A program made the position numbers and the translations under genes. A stretch of 64,000 bases of DNA from Bacteroidota bacterium (GTDB lineage Bacteria; Bacteroidota; Bacteroidia; B-17B0; Aurantibacillaceae): assembly GCA_947450025.1 (NCBI GenBank), contig CANFTW010000001.1, forward strand, positions 180,672 through 244,671. Reading direction: 5' to 3'. Under the pieces are notes generated by a model. That model had not been told where the DNA came from. It saw only the letters and a list, made by a program, of their open reading frames with translations, and searched no databases. This document shows positions 28,404 to 38,514 of this stretch, piece after piece (within the stretch, counting starts at the first letter, position 1; each line of letters starts with the position of its first letter).

Positions 28404-31400
28404 ATGAAACTAATTTATGCTATTTGCTTAATTACTTTAAGCTTTAATTTATTTTCTCAAAGAAGTAAAGATGGTACTCCTACTATCGCTGCCGCTAACA
28501 CTATTGTCAATAATTACACTCCTTTAACCAGCAATATTATTGCTGGGGCAACAACACTTAATGTCGGTAGCTCTGCATCCTTTTCGCCAGGAGATTTAAT
28601 ATTTATTATTCAAATGCAAGGCGTTACTGTCAATGCATATGATGGAGGTTCCACTGGACCTTGGTTCGACTCTAATTCTGCATTACCAACAGATACTTCA
28701 TTTGGTAGAATCTTAAATTATTTTAATACAGGAATGAATGAATTTGCGGAAGTAAATTCTGTTCCAAATGGAACTTCGATTATTATAGATTGTGGGTTGA
28801 AAAACAGTTATGATGTAACAAAAAACTTTACAACTCCATCTGGAAAAAATATTAATCTCCTAGGAAATGTTCAAGTTATAAGAGTCCCACGTTATAATTC
28901 ATTAACCCTTAGCGGTAGTGCTTCAATTAGCTGTTTGCAATGGAATGGAAGTATTGGTGGAATTGCTGTAGTTGAAGTTGAAAATAATACTGTTTTAAAT
29001 ACTGTTGGTTCATTTAGTGTAACTGGAAAAGGGTTTAGAGGCGGAACTGCTCAAAGCATTTTAGCTGTTAATGGCGGTGATAAATATGGTGCAAATAAAG
29101 CGCAAGAAGGCGGTTATAAAGGCGAATCGATTGCTGGCGACTCAGGTTTTTATAGAAATTATGCCTCGGTGTTTGCTAGAGGTGCTATGGCTAATGGCGG
29201 AGGCGGCGGTAATACACATAATGCTGGCGGAGGCGGCGGATCAAATGGTCATAGCGGCATTAATTATAATGGACGAGGGAATCCAATAGCTGGTTATGCC
29301 GCTATTTGGAACTTAGAAACAACTAATTTTTCAACCAACACTTCTTCTGGAGGAGGCCGTGGAGGATATTCGTTTTCGAATTCAAATCAAAATCTATCAA
29401 CTGTTGCTCCAGGAACCTATAGCACAGGAGTAAATGCTTGGGGCGGAGATATGAGAAGAGCAGTTGGAGGATTTGGAGGGAGGCCTCTTGATTATAGTTC
29501 TGGAAGATTATTTTTAGGCGGCGGCGGCGGTGCCGGACATGGTAATAATAACAAAGCTGGTGGTGGCGGAAATGGCGGTGGAATGGTTTACCTCGTTTGT
29601 TATGGAAATTTATCTGGGTCAGGCACTATTGTGGCTGATGGAGATAAAGGAGCGAATACAAATTTAAGTAATGACTGTGCTGATAATGATGCTGGTGGCG
29701 GTGGCGGTGGCGGTGGAACAGTTATATTGAAAGTAAATGGGACTATAAGCTTAACAACAACTCCTGCTATAAGCGCTAAAGGTGGGGACGGAGGAAACGT
29801 CAATTATGGATGTCCGGTATTTTTACAAGCTAATAATAATAATTTTGGTCCGGGAGCAAGCGGCGGCGGCGGCTATGTAGCTTCTTCAGGAACACTTCCA
29901 TCTAACACAATTATTGGTGGAACACAAGGTATCGTTACTGGTTTAAATAACAATATCGTCAACAACTTCCCTCCTAATGGCGCTACAAAAGGAGGTTCAG
30001 GAGGAACTGGTGCTGTTACGGCATACACACTAAATACATCAACAAGTCAGACACTTTGCACCAATCAAGCGTTTACAGTAACAGCTTCATCAACAGAGCC
30101 TGGAACATCTATAAATTGGTACAACACACTAGTTGGTGGATCAGCTATTGCTACAGGAACAGCCTACGCTTCTTCAGGATATCCTTCAGCAGGAACTTAC
30201 ACCTTATTCGCTGGAGCTTGCACTGGAACATATAGAAGACCCATCATTATTACCGTTTCATCAGGTTTAAGCATGACTATTAACAGTCCAACAATTTGTC
30301 CTGGACAAACCGTTACCTTAACTGCAAGTGGAGCAACAAGTTATACTTGGAATACGGGAGCTACGACAAATACAATCAATGTATCACCTTCTTCAACAAG
30401 TGTCTATTCGGTTAACGGTATAAGTTCCTTATGCTCTGGATCAAAAACAACTACTGTTACAGTATCACCATCACCTACTATTTCAGTCGCTAACGCAACG
30501 ATCTGCTCTGGAAATTCAGCAACGTTATCAGCAACAGGCGCTACAAGTTATACTTGGCTGCCTGGCGGTCAAACTACAACTAGTATAAGTATCACCCCAA
30601 CTATTACTACAACCTATACCATTACTGGTAGCAATGGAGCCTGTTCTAACACAACCACAGCTAATGTTTCAGTAAATAGTTTGCCAATATTAACAACAAA
30701 CACTTCTACTATTTGTCCTGGACAAACAGCAACATTTACTGTAAGTGGAGCTACAAGTTATACATGGAATCCAGGAAATGTAACTGGCTCAACTTTTACT
30801 ATTAGTCCAGTAAATTCAACAACAGTTTCTGTTAAAGGTGCAAATGGTACTTGTACGACTCAAGTGACAAGCTCTGTAACCATTAGTCCTAATCCAACAA
30901 TTACCGTTAGTAATCAAACTATTTGTCCTTCTCAGTCTGCAACTTTGACAGCCAGTGGGGCAACAACTTACACTTGGAATACAGGAGTAAATACCAATTC
31001 TATTTCTGTATCACCTATTTCAACAACCGTTTACACCGTTAATGGTACTTTAGGCACTTGCTCAAGTAATAAAACAGTCACTGTTACCATTGCTGCTCAA
31101 CCAACTATTTCGGTTTCAAATGCAACTATCTGCTCTGGAAATTCAGCAACCTTATCAGCAACCGGAGCAATAAGTTATACTTGGCTTCCAGGAGGGCAAA
31201 GCACCGCAAGTATTAGTGTGACACCAACTATCAATTCAACCTATTCAATAACGGGAAGTAATGGCACCTGCTCAAAAACAAATACGGTAAATGTCATTGT
31301 TAATTCAACCCCTACCCTTACAGCTAATTCAGTAACCATTTGTCCAAGTCAAACAGCAACGTTAACTGTCAGCGGAGCGACAACTTATACATGGATTCCA

Positions 31401-33515
31401 AATAACTCCAACGCAACAAGCTTTACTATTAGCCCTGTTAGTAATACTGTAGTAACCGTTATTGGAGCTAATGGAACATGTACATCTCAAGCTACTCCAT
31501 CTGTAACTATTGGAACTGGAATTTCAATCTCTGTTAACAATCCAACTATATGTCCAGGACAAACTGCTACTTTAACAGCAAATGGTGCAACTAGTTATAC
31601 ATGGAATACAGGTGCTAATTCGAATACATTAATTGTAAATCCGAGCAGTACTTCCATCTATACAATAAATGGTACTAGTGGAGCTTGCTCTGGCACAAAA
31701 ACATCAACAGTTACTGTTGCTTCTCTTCCTGCAATTTCAGCTGCTAGTGCAACCATTTGCTCTGGGAATTCAGCAATCTTATCAGCAACCGGCGCTACAA
31801 GTTATACTTGGTTACCTGGAGGGCAAAGCACAGCAAGTATTAGTGTGACACCAACTATTAATACAACCTACACTATTACTGGTAGCAATGGACTTTGCAC
31901 TAACACGACAACTGCTACAGCAAATATTACTCAAACACCAACGCTTACGGCTAATTCAACCACAATTTGTGCTGGCCAAACAACTACTTTAACGGTTAGT
32001 GGAGCTTTGTCTTATACATGGGTTCCTGGAAACATTAACACAACAAGTTATACACTTAGCCCTTTAAGTAACACGTTAATAACAGTTATTGGCGCCAATG
32101 GAACATGTACATCTCAAGCTACTCCATCTGTAACTATTGGAACTGGAATTTCAATCTCTGTAAATAGTACAACCATTTGTGCTGGTCAAAACACACTATT
32201 AACTGCTACAGGCGCTACTAGTTATACATGGAACACAGGAGTAAACACAAGTACATTAAATGTAAACCCAAATGCAACATCAATTTATACAATTTCAGGG
32301 TCTAATGGCAGTTGCATTGGAACAAACACCGCTACGGTAACTGTCAATACTCTACCAATACTTAGTGTAAACTCCACATCTATTTGTTCTGGTCAATCAG
32401 CCACTCTTACAGCTAATGGAGCTAATACCTATACCTGGTCTAATGGAACAAATGGAAATTCATTGATAGTGAGTCCTACTTCATCATCCATTTATACGCT
32501 ATCAGGAACTGGGGCAAATGGTTGTATTAGTGCTTCAATAACCTCAGCTACCATAAATGTAACTCCAACTCCAACATTAAGTGTCAACTCGTCTTCAATT
32601 TGCTCTGGTCAAACAGCAACTCTTTCAGTAAGCGGAGCTAACAGTTATACTTGGAGCACTAATCAAAATACTTCTTCTATTAATATTTCGCCTACATCCA
32701 CAACAACATACTCTGTTTCTGGATCAAATGGCGTATGTAACTCATCTGCAACAGCAACAGTTTCAGTAGATAATATCACCTTGACCACATATAGTATAGC
32801 AATTCCTATTTGTCCATCACAAACTGTTACGTTATTGGCAGGTGGCAGTAATACTGCAACAACAACCTACACATGGAGCAATGGGCTAAATACATACTCT
32901 CAAACTGTTCTTCCTATAAATACAACAACTTATGTAGTCAATGGAACATCTTTAAGCGGATGCCCTGTTGTTTCAGGAACAATAACGGTTAACGTTGATG
33001 CTCTCAATGCAAATCTATCTAGTAATAATCAATCTACAATTACTCTTGGGGAAACTATTCAATTAACAAATGCTAGTAGTGGAGAAACTTCAATTTTATG
33101 GACTTATTTTGGAGGAAATTCAACCAATAATCAATTATCAATAACACCAACCGATACGGGATTCTATTGCGTTCAATTACTTGCAATTAATGCAACATGC
33201 AGAGATAGCATTACAGATTGCATAAGAGTTATAGGAGAAACAAAAATTATTATTCCAAATGTATTTACACCAAATGGAGATAACAAAAATGATGTCTTTA
33301 AAATAAATACAGTTGGTATCAAAACACTGACTTGTACTATTTATGACCGTTGGGGATTAAAATTATATGAATGGGAAGGCATTAACGGATCATGGGATGG
33401 AAATTCCAAATCAGGATCTGCGGCAGATGGAACCTATTTTTATATTATAAATTATACAGATCAAAAAGATAAATCTATAACTGAAAAAGGTTTCTTAACT
33501 TTGTTCAAAGATTAA
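28404..33515 (+). CDS. Giant gliding-motility-type protein with glycine-rich head and Ig-like repeats (T9SS type B)
   Basis: 1703 residues. A signal peptide is followed by a domain of about 230 residues, a glycine-rich region (about residues 215-545, e.g. NGGGGGNTHNAGGGGG), and a linker. Twelve Ig-like modules of about 70 residues follow, and the protein ends with a type B sorting domain: NVFTPNGDNKNDVFKINTVG and YDRWGLKLYEWEG, the CHU_C gliding-motility-associated domain. Type B substrates need PorP/SprF-like partners for secretion. It is probably a surface adhesin or matrix protein. No PorP/SprF-like gene is next to it. Confidence 0.85.
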   Translation: MKLIYAICLITLSFNLFSQRSKDGTPTIAAANTIVNNYTPLTSNIIAGATTLNVGSSASFSPGDLIFIIQMQGVTVNAYDGGSTGPWFDSNSALPTDTSFGRILNYFNTGMNEFAEVNSVPNGTSIIIDCGLKNSYDVTKNFTTPSGKNINLLGNVQVIRVPRYNSLTLSGSASISCLQWNGSIGGIAVVEVENNTVLNTVGSFSVTGKGFRGGTAQSILAVNGGDKYGANKAQEGGYKGESIAGDSGFYRNYASVFARGAMANGGGGGNTHNAGGGGGSNGHSGINYNGRGNPIAGYAAIWNLETTNFSTNTSSGGGRGGYSFSNSNQNLSTVAPGTYSTGVNAWGGDMRRAVGGFGGRPLDYSSGRLFLGGGGGAGHGNNNKAGGGGNGGGMVYLVCYGNLSGSGTIVADGDKGANTNLSNDCADNDAGGGGGGGGTVILKVNGTISLTTTPAISAKGGDGGNVNYGCPVFLQANNNNFGPGASGGGGYVASSGTLPSNTIIGGTQGIVTGLNNNIVNNFPPNGATKGGSGGTGAVTAYTLNTSTSQTLCTNQAFTVTASSTEPGTSINWYNTLVGGSAIATGTAYASSGYPSAGTYTLFAGACTGTYRRPIIITVSSGLSMTINSPTICPGQTVTLTASGATSYTWNTGATTNTINVSPSSTSVYSVNGISSLCSGSKTTTVTVSPSPTISVANATICSGNSATLSATGATSYTWLPGGQTTTSISITPTITTTYTITGSNGACSNTTTANVSVNSLPILTTNTSTICPGQTATFTVSGATSYTWNPGNVTGSTFTISPVNSTTVSVKGANGTCTTQVTSSVTISPNPTITVSNQTICPSQSATLTASGATTYTWNTGVNTNSISVSPISTTVYTVNGTLGTCSSNKTVTVTIAAQPTISVSNATICSGNSATLSATGAISYTWLPGGQSTASISVTPTINSTYSITGSNGTCSKTNTVNVIVNSTPTLTANSVTICPSQTATLTVSGATTYTWIPNNSNATSFTISPVSNTVVTVIGANGTCTSQATPSVTIGTGISISVNNPTICPGQTATLTANGATSYTWNTGANSNTLIVNPSSTSIYTINGTSGACSGTKTSTVTVASLPAISAASATICSGNSAILSATGATSYTWLPGGQSTASISVTPTINTTYTITGSNGLCTNTTTATANITQTPTLTANSTTICAGQTTTLTVSGALSYTWVPGNINTTSYTLSPLSNTLITVIGANGTCTSQATPSVTIGTGISISVNSTTICAGQNTLLTATGATSYTWNTGVNTSTLNVNPNATSIYTISGSNGSCIGTNTATVTVNTLPILSVNSTSICSGQSATLTANGANTYTWSNGTNGNSLIVSPTSSSIYTLSGTGANGCISASITSATINVTPTPTLSVNSSSICSGQTATLSVSGANSYTWSTNQNTSSINISPTSTTTYSVSGSNGVCNSSATATVSVDNITLTTYSIAIPICPSQTVTLLAGGSNTATTTYTWSNGLNTYSQTVLPINTTTYVVNGTSLSGCPVVSGTITVNVDALNANLSSNNQSTITLGETIQLTNASSGETSILWTYFGGNSTNNQLSITPTDTGFYCVQLLAINATCRDSITDCIRVIGETKIIIPNVFTPNGDNKNDVFKINTVGIKTLTCTIYDRWGLKLYEWEGINGSWDGNSKSGSAADGTYFYIINYTDQKDKSITEKGFLTLFKD
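29517..29716 (+). repeat. GGC/GGT-rich microsatellite tracts in the glycine-rich region
   Basis: Runs of GGC and GGT triplets occur at 29517-29533 and 29693-29716 ((GGTGGC)n). They encode poly-glycine in an otherwise AT-rich gene and are candidate length-variable or G-quadruplex-forming sites. Confidence 0.6.
30273..32770 (+). repeat. Higher-order Ig-like repeat array (A-B-C super-units of 621-627 bp)
   Basis: Twelve modules of about 70 residues, of which ten form A-B-C-A-B-C-A-B-C-A. The type A modules begin at 30273, 30900, 31521 and 32148, so the super-unit is 627, 621 and 627 bp. A 65-base stretch is identical at 31470 and 32097. Confidence 0.8.
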
Positions 33516-33525
33516 TAGATTTTTC

Positions 33526-34410
33526 ATGAATGAATTTAGAGAAGAACTTCTAGTTTTAATTTCTATTCCTATCTACACAATCGTTATAGGAATAGAAATA
33601 TTATATAGTTATTTTAAACACAAAGGATTTTATAGCAGCAAAGGAATTTTATCAAACTTATATCTAACTTCTCTCAATTTATCATTAGACATTTTATTAC
33701 GTGGAGTTTGTTTAGCTGTCCTTAGGTATTTTTTTCAATTCAAATTCACAGAAATTGATAAAACGATTCATCCATTAATTTATTGGAGCGCTTTACTTTT
33801 AGCAGAAGATTTTATGTTTTATTGGATGCATCGTATTGATCACTATTGTCGTTTTTTTTGGGCGGTTCATGTGACTCATCATTCATCTGAAGAATTTAAT
33901 TTAACAGTAGGCTTTCGCTCATCTGTTTTTCAACCAGTATATCGTTTCATGTATTTCATTCCCTTATCACTCTTTGGGTTTAATCCTCTAGATGTCATGT
34001 TTATGTATGCAGCAACTCAAATTTATGGCATTTTAATTCACACAAAAACCATAGGTAATTTAGGGCCTTTTGAATGGGTATTATCAACACCTTCTCACCA
34101 TAGAGTTCACCATGCTAGTAATGTCAAGTATCTTGATAAAAACATGGGGATGATTTTGATTATTTGGGACAGATTATTTGGCACTTTTGCAAAAGAGGAA
34201 GAAGCAGTCGTTTTTGGATTAACTACAAATATCAAAACCTACAATCCAATTACCATGGTATTTCATGAATGGAAGGCTATCTATGAAGATTTAAAAAAAC
34301 AAACAAGCTTAAAAAATAAGTTTATGTATGTATTTGGCCCTCCGGGATGGAGCCATGACGGAAGCAGAAAAACCTCAAGACAATTGAGAAAAGAATTAAA
34401 TTCAAAATAA
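33526..34410 (+). CDS. Sterol desaturase / fatty acid hydroxylase family protein
   Basis: A 294-residue multi-helix membrane protein with the three histidine boxes of the family: HRIDH (HX3H, about residue 103), HVTHH (about residue 116) and HHRVHH (about residue 193). These bind a di-iron centre used to hydroxylate or desaturate a lipid. The substrate cannot be read from the sequence; carotenoid, ornithine-lipid or fatty-acid hydroxylation are possible. It begins 10 bases after the giant T9SS gene, and is followed 38 bases later by the YihY-family gene. Confidence 0.85.
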   Translation: MNEFREELLVLISIPIYTIVIGIEILYSYFKHKGFYSSKGILSNLYLTSLNLSLDILLRGVCLAVLRYFFQFKFTEIDKTIHPLIYWSALLLAEDFMFYWMHRIDHYCRFFWAVHVTHHSSEEFNLTVGFRSSVFQPVYRFMYFIPLSLFGFNPLDVMFMYAATQIYGILIHTKTIGNLGPFEWVLSTPSHHRVHHASNVKYLDKNMGMILIIWDRLFGTFAKEEEAVVFGLTTNIKTYNPITMVFHEWKAIYEDLKKQTSLKNKFMYVFGPPGWSHDGSRKTSRQLRKELNSK

Positions 34411-34448
34411 AAAAATCTAAAATAACAGATTGTTTATATTCACATTAT

Positions 34449-35780
34449 ATGGCAAACGCAGTCACAATTTTTAAGCGCATATCTCATTTCTTAAACCATA
34501 AGTTATGGAGAGTTCGTCTAAATAAATTAGATAAAAAACAAGGTTTTTTATTAAAACAATTGCGAATTTTTTCATTAGCTATTAATGGCTTTAACGAAGA
34601 TAAATGCTTATTAAAAGCAACTGCTCTGACTTACTATACACTTTTTTCTATTGTCCCAATTATTGCCTTAGCGTTTGCTGTTGCTAAGGGATTTGGATAT
34701 CAAACAACTCTTCAACAAGATTTATTATTAAAATTTCAGGATCAAAAAGATATTTTAAATCAAGCGTTTATATATGCTGATAAAATGTTAGCTAATACAC
34801 AAGGTGGCATCATCGCTGGTGTTGGTATCGTTTTATTACTTTGGTCAATTATCAGCTTATTAAATAGTATTGAAAATAGCTTTAATGAAATATGGGAAGT
34901 AAAAAGAGGGCGTACTTGGACCAGAAAAATAACTGATTACATGTCGATAACCTTAATTGGTCCAATTTTCATTATTCTATCAGGTGGATTAACCGTTTGG
35001 TTTAAAACGGGTTTAGACACCATGACCTCTAATGCCTCGCTTTTTAGTCCAGTGACAATTATATTATTAAAAGCATTCGCATTCGCTTTAATATGGGGAA
35101 TGTTCATTTTTTTATATATGGCGCTGCCTAATACGAAAGTAACCTTTAAAGGAGCTGCCATGGGGTCCTTTGTAGCCGCTCTATTATTCGAATTTTTACA
35201 GTGGGCATATGTATCCTCACAAATTGGCGTTGCCCAATACAATAAAATATATGGAAGTTTTGCAGCATTACCACTATTTTTAATTTGGATTCAATACTCA
35301 TGGTTTGTTGTTTTATTTGGAGCTGAGTTGACCTTTGCACATCAAAACGTTGATCATTATGAATTAGAATCGGACATCAATAATATCAGCGATCGATATA
35401 AACGTGTGATTGCCTTACTAATTGCAAACCTTGTTGTGAAAAATTTTAATGAAGGGAAGGTCGCATTAACATCTGTTGAAATTGCTACTAAGTTAGATTT
35501 GCCATTGAGATTAGCTCGTGTTATTATTAATGAATTTATTGAAACAGGTGTATTTAATGAAGTTAAAATGCATCAAGATAAAGAAATTGGTTATCAACCA
35601 GGCATTTCAGATTCTAAATTAACCGTTAAGTTTATTATTGATAAGCTAGATGAAAAAGGAGTAAATCAATTACCGATTGATGACAGTAAAGAATTAGCTA
35701 CCGTTAATCGTTTAATGAAAGATATGGACGAGGTGTTAAATACCACCAAGGGTAATATGCTCGTTAAAGATTTAGTCTAA
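34449..35780 (+). CDS. YihY/BrkB-family membrane protein
   Basis: A 443-residue polytopic membrane protein. After a basic N terminus come helices with the YihY hallmarks: DKCLLKATALTYYTLFSIVP near residue 50, IWEVKRGRTW, YMALPNTKVTFKGAAMGSF, and YGSFAALPLFLIWIQYSW. The C-terminal ~120 residues form a cytosolic, winged-helix-like tail. The family was once misnamed ribonuclease BN; no nuclease role is supported. Its function is thought to be in transport, but is unsettled. The next gene starts 2 bases after the stop. Confidence 0.88.
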   Translation: MANAVTIFKRISHFLNHKLWRVRLNKLDKKQGFLLKQLRIFSLAINGFNEDKCLLKATALTYYTLFSIVPIIALAFAVAKGFGYQTTLQQDLLLKFQDQKDILNQAFIYADKMLANTQGGIIAGVGIVLLLWSIISLLNSIENSFNEIWEVKRGRTWTRKITDYMSITLIGPIFIILSGGLTVWFKTGLDTMTSNASLFSPVTIILLKAFAFALIWGMFIFLYMALPNTKVTFKGAAMGSFVAALLFEFLQWAYVSSQIGVAQYNKIYGSFAALPLFLIWIQYSWFVVLFGAELTFAHQNVDHYELESDINNISDRYKRVIALLIANLVVKNFNEGKVALTSVEIATKLDLPLRLARVIINEFIETGVFNEVKMHQDKEIGYQPGISDSKLTVKFIIDKLDEKGVNQLPIDDSKELATVNRLMKDMDEVLNTTKGNMLVKDLV

Positions 35781-35782
35781 TC

Positions 35783-36742
35783 ATGAAATTAATAAAGCGT
35801 GTATTCAAATGGTTTTTCATCATCCTGATTTCTGCTTTTTTAATCTTGAGCACTATTCCTTATTTCTTCTCAAATCATTTAAAAGAAGCTCCAAAAAAGC
35901 CTTTTGATAATTCTTATTTTTTCTATTACAATCATACAAAATTTCATGTTAGAATATTTGTCCCAAAACAAATAAAAAATCAAGCTTTATTCATTCATGG
36001 ATTTAGTGCAAGTACTTTTTCCTTTAGACATAATATTGATACATTGGTTAAAAATAACACCTTAGTGATTGCAATGGATATGCCCTCATTTGGCTATAGT
36101 GATAAATCAGAGCATGCCGACTACAGCGATACCAATAAAATTCAAGCAATCCACGATTTTTTAAACCAAATCAACCAATTCACTCGAATTAAAAAATGGA
36201 CATTGATTGGCCACAGTATGGGAGGCACAACCATAGGGCAATTTGCTAGTTCATATCCTGAACAAACACAATCATTAATTTTTATTGACGGCTTACCTTT
36301 TTCTCAAAAGCATTCAACACTTCAAATCCTAGCTCTATATCCTCCGCTCCTTAAGTGGGCTGATGTTATTTTGGAACAAAAATTATTAAGTACAGCTTCT
36401 TTTCAAGAATTACTTAGTTCTGCATATAGCAAAAGTGCTGACTCATCAAGCGTTAATGGATATATGGCGCCTTTTAAAATAAAACATAGTGGCTCTGCCA
36501 TTTTCAGAATGGCTGCCAATTCTGGATATACTTCCGTAAATGAATCGACTATAAATAAGATTCCGAAATTAATTATATGGGGTAAAAACGATCAATGGAT
36601 TCCTATCGAAAACGCCAATGAAAGTTTGACTAAACCAAATACACAATCACTGATTATTAAAGATGCTGGTCATTGTCCAATGGAAACACATGCCTATGAA
36701 GTGAACAGTGCTATTACTAATTTTATTAGTAAATTAGAGTAG
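35783..36742 (+). CDS. Alpha/beta hydrolase, membrane-anchored
   Basis: 319 residues. An N-terminal hydrophobic anchor (about residues 10-30) precedes an alpha/beta-hydrolase fold. The nucleophile elbow is GHSMGG with S145, the oxyanion region is FIHGFSAST, the acid is the Asp in WGKNDQWIP, and the histidine is in DAGHCPME. The triad is complete, so it is likely active as an esterase or lipase-like enzyme on an unknown substrate. It begins 2 bases after the YihY gene. Confidence 0.85.
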   Translation: MKLIKRVFKWFFIILISAFLILSTIPYFFSNHLKEAPKKPFDNSYFFYYNHTKFHVRIFVPKQIKNQALFIHGFSASTFSFRHNIDTLVKNNTLVIAMDMPSFGYSDKSEHADYSDTNKIQAIHDFLNQINQFTRIKKWTLIGHSMGGTTIGQFASSYPEQTQSLIFIDGLPFSQKHSTLQILALYPPLLKWADVILEQKLLSTASFQELLSSAYSKSADSSSVNGYMAPFKIKHSGSAIFRMAANSGYTSVNESTINKIPKLIIWGKNDQWIPIENANESLTKPNTQSLIIKDAGHCPMETHAYEVNSAITNFISKLE

Positions 36743-36760
36743 TTTTTAAAAATAGAAGTT

Positions 36761-37657
36761 TTGTTACGATTTAAATTTTTCATATTTCTATTCATCACTG
36801 TAAATCAATTTACATTTGCATCCGACTCATTAGCTATTTTCAAAAAACGTAAAATAACGCTTGGCATATCAACACTAGCTTTAACAGGAGGGTCTTTAAT
36901 TTATTTAAACCAAGCCTGGTTTCAACAATATAACAGCTCTAAATTTCATTTTTTCAATGACAATGATGAATGGCTGCAAATGGACAAATGCGGTCATGCC
37001 TTCACCAATTACCAGGTATCCAGAGTAATGATGCAAGCGATGGATTGGGCTGGCTACTCTACAAAAAAACAGATTTTAATTGGTGGATTAAGTGGCTTTA
37101 CTTATATGACTGCCATTGAAGTCATGGATGGATATAGCTCTGGCTGGGGATTTAGTTGGGGTGATATGGCGGCGAATACATTAGGAACAGGCATGGCAAT
37201 TGGCCAAAAACTTCTTTGGAAGGAGCAACGTGTTCAATTGAAATTTTCGTTTTATACTTCTCCTTACGCTAAATATCGACCAAATTTATTAGGGCATGAA
37301 CCCTATATGCAACTATTAAAAGATTACAATGGTCAAATTTATTGGCTAAGTATCAACCCTTCTTCATTTTTAAATAAAGACACGAAATTTCCAAAATGGC
37401 TCAATGTTGCACTAGGATATGGCGCTAATGGTATGATTGGGGCTAGAGATAATAATTTTTTAATTCAAGATTCGGATGGAACAATCAAAACGTTTAATCG
37501 TTATCGTCAAAGTTATATTTCGCTGGATGTTGATTTTACTCGTATTCCTACAAAATCAAAATTATTAAAATCCATTTTCAGCTGCATCAATGTTATTAAA
37601 ATACCTTTTCCTAGTTTAGAACTCAGTGAAGGAAAACTAAAAATTAATTATTATTAA
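36761..37657 (+). CDS. DUF2279 protein (YfiM-like), TTG start
   Basis: A signal peptide (LRFKFFIFLFITVNQFTFAS) precedes a DUF2279 domain: WLQMDKCGHAFTNYQVSR near residue 70, then the GGLSGFTYMTAIEVMDGYSS segment split by small loops, and WGFSWGDMAANTLG. The Lys-Cys-Gly-His and Asp-Gly-Ser residues are the family's conserved ones. E. coli YfiM is a shorter lipoprotein relative. The only in-frame start before the signal peptide is TTG 36761. Function is unknown, possibly envelope structure. It follows the hydrolase gene by 18 bases. Confidence 0.82.
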   Translation: MLRFKFFIFLFITVNQFTFASDSLAIFKKRKITLGISTLALTGGSLIYLNQAWFQQYNSSKFHFFNDNDEWLQMDKCGHAFTNYQVSRVMMQAMDWAGYSTKKQILIGGLSGFTYMTAIEVMDGYSSGWGFSWGDMAANTLGTGMAIGQKLLWKEQRVQLKFSFYTSPYAKYRPNLLGHEPYMQLLKDYNGQIYWLSINPSSFLNKDTKFPKWLNVALGYGANGMIGARDNNFLIQDSDGTIKTFNRYRQSYISLDVDFTRIPTKSKLLKSIFSCINVIKIPFPSLELSEGKLKINYY

Positions 37658-37672
37658 TCTTAATTTTGTTTT

Positions 37673-38512
37673 ATGCAATTATACTCTATCAATACCGGAC
37701 ATTTTAAATTAGACGGCGGCGCTATGTTTGGCGTTGTTCCAAAATCAATTTGGCAAAAAACAAATCCTGCAGATGAAAATAATATGTGCAGCTGGGCCAT
37801 GCGTTGTTTATTAATACAAGATGGTAATCGTTTGATATTAGTAGATAATGGTATGGGTAATAAACAAGATGATAAGTTTTTTGGTTATTATTATCTGCAT
37901 GGTAACGACACTCTAGATTCATCATTAGCCAAACATGGTTTCCATAGAGATGACATCACTGATGTTTTTTTAACGCACTTGCATTTTGATCATTGTGGAG
38001 GAAGTATTTCTTATAACGCTGATAGAACTAAATTAACCCCTGCTTTTAAAAATGCGATATACTGGTGTAACGAAAAACACTGGGAATGGGCGGTTAATCC
38101 TAATCCTAGAGAGAAAGCAAGTTTTTTAAAAGAAAACATCATGCCTATTAAAGAAAGTGGGCAATTAAATTACATCGATACAACAAAAGATTTTATGTCT
38201 GGTTTTAAAATGTATGAAGCCAACGGACATACAGAAGCCATGATGTTGCCTTTATTAAATTACAAAGGAACTACCGTAGCTTTTATGGCCGATTTAATTC
38301 CTTCGGTTGGGCATTTACCATTACCATATGTGATGGGTTATGACGTTAGACCATTAAATACATTGAAAGAAAAAGAATATATTTTAAAACAAGCAGCCGA
38401 TAATAATTGGACCTTATTTTTTGAACACGACCCACGCATTGAATGCTGCACCGTTGCTCAAACCGAAAGGGGCATTAGAATGGATAAGAGTTTTGGATTA
38501 GTTGAATTGTAA
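37673..38512 (+). CDS. MBL-fold metallo-hydrolase
   Basis: 279 residues of the metallo-beta-lactamase fold with the metal motif HLHFDH (H102, H104, D106, H107), a later histidine in ANGHTEAM, an Asp in VAFMADLIPS, and a C-terminal histidine in FFEHDP. All five expected metal ligands are visible, so it should bind two metal ions. Quorum-quenching lactonases look like this, but so do many other hydrolases, and the substrate is unknown. It is the last gene of a close plus-strand run from 33526. Confidence 0.87.
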   Translation: MQLYSINTGHFKLDGGAMFGVVPKSIWQKTNPADENNMCSWAMRCLLIQDGNRLILVDNGMGNKQDDKFFGYYYLHGNDTLDSSLAKHGFHRDDITDVFLTHLHFDHCGGSISYNADRTKLTPAFKNAIYWCNEKHWEWAVNPNPREKASFLKENIMPIKESGQLNYIDTTKDFMSGFKMYEANGHTEAMMLPLLNYKGTTVAFMADLIPSVGHLPLPYVMGYDVRPLNTLKEKEYILKQAADNNWTLFFEHDPRIECCTVAQTERGIRMDKSFGLVEL

Positions 38513-38514
38513 TT

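Noticed and set aside
34449..35780. Ribonuclease BN label for the YihY-family protein
   Set aside because: The old name for the family was an error; the sequence shows a membrane protein without nuclease motifs.
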